Under the pieces are notes generated by a model that saw nothing but the letters and a program-made list of their open reading frames with translations, ran no database searches and had not been told where the DNA came from. The translations under genes were made by a program, and so were the position numbers. A DNA stretch of 64,000 nt from Progne subis subis (lineage: Eukaryota; Chordata; Aves; Passeriformes; Hirundinidae): the NCBI GenBank assembly GCA_022316685.1, contig JAKJHU010000068.1, positions 124,001-188,000 of the forward strand, in the 5' to 3' direction. Of this stretch, positions 57,191 through 64,000 are shown piece after piece; position 1 is the stretch's first letter, and each line of letters opens with the position of its first letter.

Positions 57191-58070
57191 CCCCCTTCCT
57201 GGGGGGCTTGTACCAGGGATTGGGCTGCCACATCCCTTTTTTCACCCCGGTGGTATGGGGCCTAAGCACCTGGCTTCCACACAGCCGGTGGAGCATGGGC
57301 ACCCTGGGGCAGGGGATATGACACAGTGCCTTTGACAGCTGCTGACAGCCCCAAACTGGCGAGGTTTGCAGTCTGCATTATTGTTTTATTTTCCCCCTGG
57401 AGCCATAAAAGCTGTGATTTGAGGCCCTGGTGTCTTGTGGTGCTGAGTGGCTGCAGGGGGGGTGGTGGAGGCCCTCAGTAGGGCATGGGTTGGGTTGGAG
57501 GGGGCAGGTTATAAGCGATATTCTAGGTCAGGGATAGGATTGGGTTAGGGTCTTGTTTGGGGTTGGGGAAAAGCATGGGGAGGGAAGGCACTTCTGAGTC
57601 CTTCTACAGCTCTGGGCCCTGGGGAAAGGGGATTAGTTTGGGGTCCTGGAGATGGTCAGGAGCTGAGGAGGGGACATATCCCTGGGGATGGAGGCCAGTT
57701 CCAGCTCCATTGCAGCAGAGTGCAGGAAGCAAAACCAAGGTGCTGGCAGGAGGGCATTCCTACCCCAACCCACTCCTCAGCCCAGCAGTGCCCACTTATG
57801 GAAGGGCACAGCACCACCACCGCCCCTCTCCCCAGGATACCCCTGCAGGGACGGTGGGTGCAGGGGAGGCACAGGAGGTGCCAGGGGGGAGGAATGGGCG
57901 GGCGAGTGTTTCACACAGCACGGGGTATTTATTTCACAGCCGCTACACAACGCCGGGGGCCGGGGCAGCCACGTAAGCACAACATGAGGGGGAATGCAGG
58001 GAGGAAGGGGGGGCAGCTTATATATAAGGGGGGTTGTTGTTTTTGGTTTTTTTCCTTTTTTTTTCCCCAC
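57191..58070. other. 3' UTRs and convergent intergenic space TYSND1-SPOCK2
   Basis: No gene was recognised. The two stop codons are only about 1.2 kb apart. TYSND1 has no AATAAA close by; GCCATAAAAGC near 57400 is a weak variant candidate. On the minus strand AATAAA occurs at 57933-57928 and 58078-58073. AIFM2, the mammalian neighbour of TYSND1, is not seen. Confidence 0.5.
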
Positions 58071-58072
58071 TT

Positions 58073-58078
58073 TTATTA
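58073..58078 (-). terminator. Candidate poly(A) signal of SPOCK2
   Basis: AATAAA on the minus strand, about 290 nt after the SPOCK2 stop codon. Another at 57933-57928 would give a slightly longer 3' UTR. A 27-nt poly(A)/poly(T) run at about 58139-58166 lies inside the UTR. Confidence 0.5.
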
Positions 58079-58138
58079 GCGCCATTTGCCCGGTTGAAGA
58101 CCACGCAGTAGCACACTAGGCCTACAAGGCTCTACCCA

Positions 58139-58169
<31 letters not shown>

Positions 58170-58370
58170 CAAATTCGCACAAGAGCGGCCCCCCCCCGCC
58201 CCGCCCGTCTCCTCCCCGGGCGAGCGCCCCGTTGCCCCGTCCCGCAAAGGACCAGAGGGGGGAACACCCATCCCATGCCACACTGGCAGCGGGGGGGTGG
58301 ATCACGGGGACCCCCAGCTGGGGGACTGCCTCCCGGCTGTGCCGCCCACCCGGGCTCTCCTCCTCCTCCT

Positions 58371-61300
58371 CTACCAGATGTAGCCGCCGTCGTCGCCCTC
58401 GCCCGCTTCACCCTCCTCTTCCTCGCCTTCCTCGCCTGCCTCCTCCGGCTCCTTCTCCTCCTCGTCCTCCCAGCCCACACTGCTCCCAAAGTCGCCTGAA
58501 AACCCCGTTGCTTCATCTGGGGGCGCGAGGGGCAGAGAGGTTCAGGATGGTCCCGGGGCTGCAGCCCCATCCCCAGGCGGGCGCTCCCCGCAGCTCTCAC
58601 CGCAGTCAGGGCTGCCGTGGCCGCGGGTGCCCGTCAGCTCAGCCCCGTGCTGGTCCACACACCAGCACTCGCCGCCACCCGGCTCGCACTGTGCCCGCCG
58701 GTAGTAGCCATCCTCATCGCAGCTGGGAATGAAGGTGCCTGCAGGGAAGCGATGGCCCCCCACCCCCCCCAAACACGTGCAGTGCCAAAGCCCCCCAGGG
58801 AATTCCCCATCCTCATCGCCCGGCTGTGCAGGGCACTGCTGGAGGAAAAGACCCTGGGACACTCCACTCACCCAGCTTTTTTTTGGTTCCTTCTTGGATC
58901 TGGATCTTCTCCAGCTCCCTGAGACAGGGTGGCTCTGCAGCAATGCCACATGCTGCTCTTAGGGTGGGCATGCAGCCCCCCATGGCCGGCAACCCCTCAC
59001 CCCACACAGTGTGTGCCTCCAAACTCATAGCATTCATTCATTCCGGTAGTGTGCATCCTCCCAGCCCATGGAGTGCAATCCCCCAACAGCATGGAGTACA
59101 TCCCCCCAGACCCCAGAGTGTGCATTCCCCACGATATGCACCCACCCTGGCCCATGGAGTGCATCCCCTCAGCTCCTTAGTGTGTATCCCCCTGGCCCCA
59201 TGCTGTACATCCCCCAGTGATGCACACCGCCCTTAACCCAAGATGTGCTTCCCCATGACCCACAGCACACTTACCCACCATGGTTTCCAGGACTCCCCCC
59301 AAACCCTGTGGTGTACCTCTCCCCCTCAGGCAAACATCCCACCGACACCCCAAACCCACAGCAAGGATTGCCCATTACCCCATGACATAAGCCCCCCATG
59401 ATGCACTTCCCTCCCACACCCACGTTAACTCACAGCATGGGTTCCTTATGACCCCAAGATGTACAACCCCGATCCTACAGCATGGATTCCCCAATCCATG
59501 GCATGCATCCCTCAGGACATCCATCCCCAGCCCCACGAGATGAATCCTCCTGACCCCACGGTGTCCAGCCCCCGGCCCCTTCAGCACCATTCCCTCCCTG
59601 CCCGGACGCACTTTCCCTCCAGAAGCAGAAGCACCACTCGGGGGCGGAGACACGGCCGTCCTTGGAGGTGTCGCAGGAGTTGAAGAAGGCGCGGATGCAC
59701 ACCTCATACTTGTCAAGGTTGATGGCAGCCAGCTCGGCCGCCTCCAGGAAGAGATCCCTGCTCGTGTCCAGCCGGGTGAACATCCACCCCACCGCCTCCT
59801 TGCAGGTGGCTGCCACACTCCTCTCCAGCGCTGCAGGGCAGGATGAAGCCCGTGGCTGCCTGGCCCCCCCAGGGAGAGCACCCCATGTCCCCTCCCTGTG
59901 TGGCAGGGACATGTACCAGTGGTGGGGCTGGCGGGGAGCCCTCCGGATCCATTCTGCTTGGCATTCTCACGCAGAAGCTGGAACCAGTCGCGCAGGCGGT
60001 CACCCAGGTCGGCCAGATCCTGCCCGGTGCACAGTTCTGGGGGGTCCAGCGGGGCAGTGTCAGGCCGGGCAGAGCTCGGGGACAGTCCCCCGGTGCCCTG
60101 CTCCCCACTTACCTTGTTTGCTGTCGCCGGCAGGGCTATGCGGGGTCGGGCAGGGGCACTGCCCCTCGCACCGCACCGTCAGCTGCTTGCTGGCCAGGCA
60201 CGCCTGCTGCTCCAGCTTGCACTGCGGGGCGGCAGCGGGATGTCGGCAGGGGGACACAGGGCACAAGGCCCCGTCCCCGCGGCGGGTGCCGCTGTCCTTA
60301 CCGCCGAGCTATAGGTGTGGCCGTCGGAGCCGCAGACGGCAGCCACCGGGGCGGCGTGGCAGGGCTTGCAGCCCCCGTGCGCCTTGGGGCCCAGTGGCTT
60401 GATCCTGCACGGGCGAGAGGGTGCTGAGCCCCCCGCCTCGGGCCCCCCTTCCTCCTGCCACCGCTCGGCCTCGGCACCGCCGGGCTCCTACCTGTGCTCC
60501 AGCTTCTTGCGGCTGATGCACATTGCGCGCTGATAGCCCTGCGCCACGCACACCTTGTGCCGGCTGCACTTCACCTTCTGGCAGGGGTCCTTGGTGGTGT
60601 CCAGGGCTGGAGGGGGCAGACAGGGACTGGGGCAGGCAGGCACGCCCCAGTGGAGCCCCGGCAGCCCTGGCCACCAGCCGGCCCGACACAAAGCGCCATT
60701 CAGGCTGCAGCTGGACAGCCGCCTCGGCACCAGCTGCTGCTTCCTGGCTCGCACAGACCCCACTGCCGCTCCCAGCCAGAAGGGAAGAGTCCGGGGGGGT
60801 ACAAGCAGAGAGTGCGACGCACACCCCCCGCCTCCCCCCCCCCCCACACCATACTGGCTGGCACCGAGCCCACTGTGCCCCATCCCAAACTTATCTCAGC
60901 GGTACCTTCATCCCCGGGCTGGTTGTCCTCCCAGCTCTTGATGTAGTCATCCTGCAAATTGGGGAGAGCCTGCATGAGTGCAGGTAGTGGGAAAGGTGAC
61001 ACCAGGCCAGGCGTGCCATCACCCCGCTCGGGGCCACCAGCCCAGAGAGGCTCCCGCTGCACACACCCCTGGGCACCCCCACAGTGGGAGGGCAGGCAGC
61101 AGGGGCAGGGAGCAGCCTCCTCCCACAAGTGGGGCATCACCCCCTCGGTAGCCCCTCGAGGCTCACCTCCACCTCCTGGCAGCACGGCAGCGTGATGGCC
61201 CAGCCGGCACCGAGAAAAGAGAAAGAAAGAGAGAGAAGAGAGCCCACCGTCAGCTCTGGGACAGCCTAAAGCCCCGCTCCTGGCCCCAACCCACAGTGAC

Positions 61301-63539
61301 AGGCACCCTGTGCCAGTGGGGCATCCCGACCCTCCGGTGCCCAAAGCTCTTGCCACCAGCCCTGGATATCACTGGCACTCACAACCAACTTGCTCCCCCA
61401 TCTCTGGCTCTAGACCTGTAATCCTGGAGAGCCTTTACACAGAATAAAGCCTTCCCCCATCAGCCAGCTGGGAAAACCAGGCAATAGAGATGGACTGGCA
61501 CTGGGTGGAGGAAGCCCTTGGGAGCCCAGTGAGGACCTCAGGGGATCCCCAGGGTGCTGTCACCCTGATTCTTCAATCGTGAGCCCGGAACGAGTGGGCC
61601 AAGATGGATGTCACTGCCTGGGGAGGCAGAACTGCTCCCACAGGACCCTGAAAGCATCCCGGGGGTGTGGGGGTGTAGCAGGGATTCAAACCCTCCCAGC
61701 AGGCATTATCACCTGCCCCACGGGATGCTCTGGGGTAGGCTTTGCGATTAGGCAGGAGCATCCTTGCCACCCCGGGGAGGGTGGGCAGGGTTTGGGATGG
61801 CAGCTGGAAGCAGCGGCACGGGAGGCAGCTCTGGAGGGGATGTCTCGCTCCAGCACGGCGGTGTTTGCACCACAATCGATAGCTGCTTTCCCGTGCCGTG
61901 ATTGGTAACACTGCGGCGCCCGGCAGCTCCCTGCAGCGCGGGTCTCGCCACGGCCGCCGGCCTCCTCTCCATGCATCCCCCCACCAGTGCTGCTCAGCCG
62001 AAAACCCCACAAATCCATGGATTTGCTTATTAATCCAGTCTAGCTGCCAGGAGGGCTGCACCCCCCCCAGTGCACCAGCCATGCCACAGCAGGGTGGGCC
62101 CCACGTGTGCTGCCAGCATCCGGGGATGGGGATCCCTCTGCCCTGAACCCCCCCGGGATGCTCAGTGCCATGAGGGCACGTCTGCAAGTGCTCCCCTCGA
62201 GCACTCACAGCCATCCGAGGTCCCAGGTGCCCAGTGCTGGTATTGGCCAGCAGAGGTGTTGCAGGCAGGGGTCTCCAGGGGAGGAATTTACACCTTTGGA
62301 CCTCACCCATGCTCTGCCCCCCTAACTGGTTTATTTCGGGGGTGGTGCCCCCCACCCTGTGGTGGGCACATCTCCCTTGCTGCCATCCATCCATCCATCC
62401 ATCCATCCATCCATCCATCCATCCATCCATCCAATCCTTGCTGCCAAGGTGAACCCGCGAGTGTGCATCTGAACAAAGACCAGAGGGGCTGGCTTGGCGC
62501 GGGGGGAGAGCTCAGGGTGTGCCCCCTCCCTGCCCAGCTGCTGCAGGTGTCCTGGGACTCCCCAGGATGGGGCTGCAGCACCCTGGAGGACACGAATTTG
62601 AGGTGTAAAACGAAAATTTTATGGGGCCATCAGGAAAAACCCTGATGGCCCCATAAAATTAAAGACTGGAGTTAAATGCCATCGAGGCTGTTCGCAAGGG
62701 CTGTGTAACAGGGAGGGGTGACAGGATCCTGAGCCCTGTGTGCCAGCAGTGCCCGCATCCTCATCCTCCCTGCCTCGCGTCCTCCACATCTCCAGGGGTC
62801 ACCAACCCGTGGAGGCAGCGCCGGCCCCGGCTGCGGCACCGCGCGGGGCTCCGGGGACACCTGCGGGGCCCGGGGGAGCGGGAGTCCGGGGGGGATGCTC
62901 GTGCTCTGACATGAGCTGGGCTGTCACCGAGGGTTTCAGGCCACGGCGCAGCCCCCGTAAGGGGCGAGCGGGCTCTGCCTGCACCCCCATGTGGGGCACG
63001 GGGAGAGCACCCCGGTCACCGGAGAGGGTCGCTTTGGCATCAAGCCCTGGCCGTGGAGGCGTTGGCATAAGCGGCTTTGGCGATGGGCAAGGAGGTGGCG
63101 GCGCCGCCGGAGCCGGTGAGCATCCCCCGGGTACCGGGGCCGGCAGCCGCCCACAGCCGCGGCGGGGTGCGGGCACCGCCGAGCATCCCCGGGCGCCCTC
63201 GATGGGCCCGGGGCCGGGGAGACTCGAGCTGCGGCAGCCGCAGCGGCGGGGCGGGGAGGGGGCTCCCGGTGCCCGGCAGCGCGTCCCGTCCTCCCCGCCC
63301 CGCTGCCGGCGCGGACTCACGTCTCGGAAGCGGTTCCAGTGCTTGATCCTGCCGCCGTACTGGGAGATGGACGAGAGCCACTGCTCGTCCTCCATGAAAT
63401 TGCCGGGGCTCTCCCCTGCCGCGGCGGGCCCGGGGCCGGTGGCGGGGCCGGTGGCGGGCCCGGGGCCGGCGGCGGCGGCGGCGGGCAGGAGCAGGGCCAG
63501 CAGGGCCAGCAGGGCGCGGCGCCCGCCGCAGCCCCGCAT
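58371..63539 (-). CDS. SPOCK2: Testican-2 (SPARC/osteonectin, cwcv and kazal-like 2)
   Basis: Coding exons: 63539-63321, 61175-61167 (9 nt, GAG GTG GAG), 60951-60906, 60606-60492, 60404-60302, 60221-60113, 60036-59917, 59830-59612, 58934-58872, 58738-58601, 58516-58371. They join to 428 aa (human 424). Testican-2 is a secreted extracellular-matrix proteoglycan that binds calcium and modulates proteases. A signal peptide ([19 protein letters not shown]) is followed by a Gly/Pro/Ala-rich stretch, the conserved [18 protein letters not shown], a Kazal-like domain ([18 protein letters not shown]), the SPARC-type EF-hand domain with [19 protein letters not shown] and [13 protein letters not shown], a thyroglobulin type-1 domain containing CWCV, and an acidic Glu-rich tail ending DDGGYIW. 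The tail keeps one Ser-Gly glycosaminoglycan site. The long exon 1 continues upstream into the CpG island. Confidence 0.96.
59050..59590. repeat. Degenerate minisatellite in SPOCK2 intron 8
   Basis: Loosely repeated units of about 22-26 bp, of the form CATCCCCCCAGACCCCAGAG followed by TGTG or TGGAGTG, fill most of the intron between SPOCK2 exons 9 and 8. Divergence increases toward 59590. Confidence 0.65.
62388..62433 (+). repeat. (CATC)n microsatellite
   Basis: About eleven CATC units in SPOCK2 intron 1. Confidence 0.95.
62615..62660. repeat. Perfect 20-bp inverted repeat with 6-nt loop
   Basis: Arm AATTTTATGGGGCCATCAGG (62615-62634) is followed by the loop AAAAAC and by its exact reverse complement at 62641-62660. 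It lies in SPOCK2 intron 1. Confidence 0.97.
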
Positions 63540-63760
63540 GCTGCCGCAGCGCCGGGGGAAGCGGGCGCGGTGCGGAGCGGTGCGGTGCGCGCAGGGAGGC
63601 GCCGCCAGCGAGTGCGGCCGCGGGGCGGCACCGGGCTGCACCGGCGGGAGGGCCGGGGCGGGGCCTCCGCCGCGCCCTCCGCACCTGCGCGCCGGCACCG
63701 GGGCGGGGGAACCGCCTGCACGGCACGGCCGCAGCAGCGGTCCCCCTTCTCTCCCCATCC
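62800..63760 (-). promoter_or_regulatory. SPOCK2: CpG island promoter of SPOCK2
   Basis: CpG-dense sequence surrounds the first coding exon and extends upstream to about 63760, where it gives way to CATCC/CCTGCA-rich DNA at the window edge. Coding start is at 63539; the transcription start is not defined. Confidence 0.6.
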
Positions 63761-64000
63761 TGCACCCCCGCCCCTGACCTGTCCCCGTCCCTCGTCCCTC
63801 ATTCCTGCATCCCGCATCCCCTGCCACATCCCCGTCCCGAAGGCCTCGTCCTCCACTACTGGTCCCTACCGAGTCCCCATCCTACATTCCCCATTCTGCA
63901 TGCCCTGACACACCCACTTCCCGCATCCTCTATCCTGCATTTCTGGTCCCTATCGGGTCTCCATTCCATAGCCCCCATCCTGCATCCCCTGCCACACCCC

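Noticed and set aside
58138..58167. Long poly(A) run as evidence for a retrocopy
   Set aside because: No gene-like sequence precedes it on either strand apart from the SPOCK2 3' UTR; treated as a simple homopolymer.
1..64000. Bacterial-type features such as operons, CRISPR arrays or phage modules
   Set aside because: All genes are intron-containing vertebrate genes; the tandem repeats lack CRISPR-like identical repeats with unique spacers of constant length.

Overview
This window is vertebrate nuclear DNA, almost certainly from a bird. Genes are split by GT-AG introns, promoters sit in CpG islands, CR1 LINE tails are scattered throughout, there is a retroviral solo LTR, and genes and introns are compact. 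A songbird is possible but not proven. The gene order matches the human 10q22.1 block TYSND1-SAR1A-PPA1-NPFFR1-LRRC20-EIF4EBP2-(NODAL)-PALD1, read in reverse.

Left part (1-25 kb, minus strand). PALD1 (paladin) occupies about 0.7-19 kb. Eighteen coding exons are resolved at base level (819 codons, all phases consistent). The last coding exon lies beyond the left edge. A long 5' intron runs back to a CpG island near 19 kb. EIF4EBP2 (three coding exons, 115 aa) follows at 23.9-25.0 kb with a long 3' UTR. No NODAL coding sequence was seen between them. A tRNA-Glu(UUC) gene sits 142 bp upstream of the EIF4EBP2 start codon.

Middle and right (25-57 kb, plus strand). LRRC20 (4 coding exons, 183 aa), NPFFR1 (4, 407 aa), PPA1 (11, 290 aa), SAR1A (6, 198 aa) and TYSND1 (4, 500 aa) lie head to tail. 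SPOCK2 (11 coding exons including a 9-nt microexon, 428 aa, minus strand) converges on TYSND1 and has its promoter at the right edge.

The genes are not a functional operon. They are a conserved syntenic block of unrelated jobs: phosphatase-like signalling (PALD1), translation control (EIF4EBP2), a neuropeptide receptor (NPFFR1), pyrophosphate hydrolysis (PPA1), COPII vesicle budding (SAR1A), peroxisomal protein processing (TYSND1) and an extracellular proteoglycan (SPOCK2). Non-coding DNA holds about a dozen CR1 fragments, one solo LTR with an exact 6-bp target duplication, several minisatellites, simple repeats and four inverted repeats.

I found no new biological system. The points most worth checking are a four-copy 31-bp CCAAT-box array in the TYSND1 promoter, loss of the mammalian TYSND1 self-cleavage cysteine region, a perfect 20-bp hairpin in SPOCK2 intron 1, the SPOCK2 microexon and altered glycosaminoglycan site, the altered 4E-BP2 tail, and the tRNA gene inside the EIF4EBP2/LRRC20 promoter interval. 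Human protein comparisons are from memory, without alignment software.
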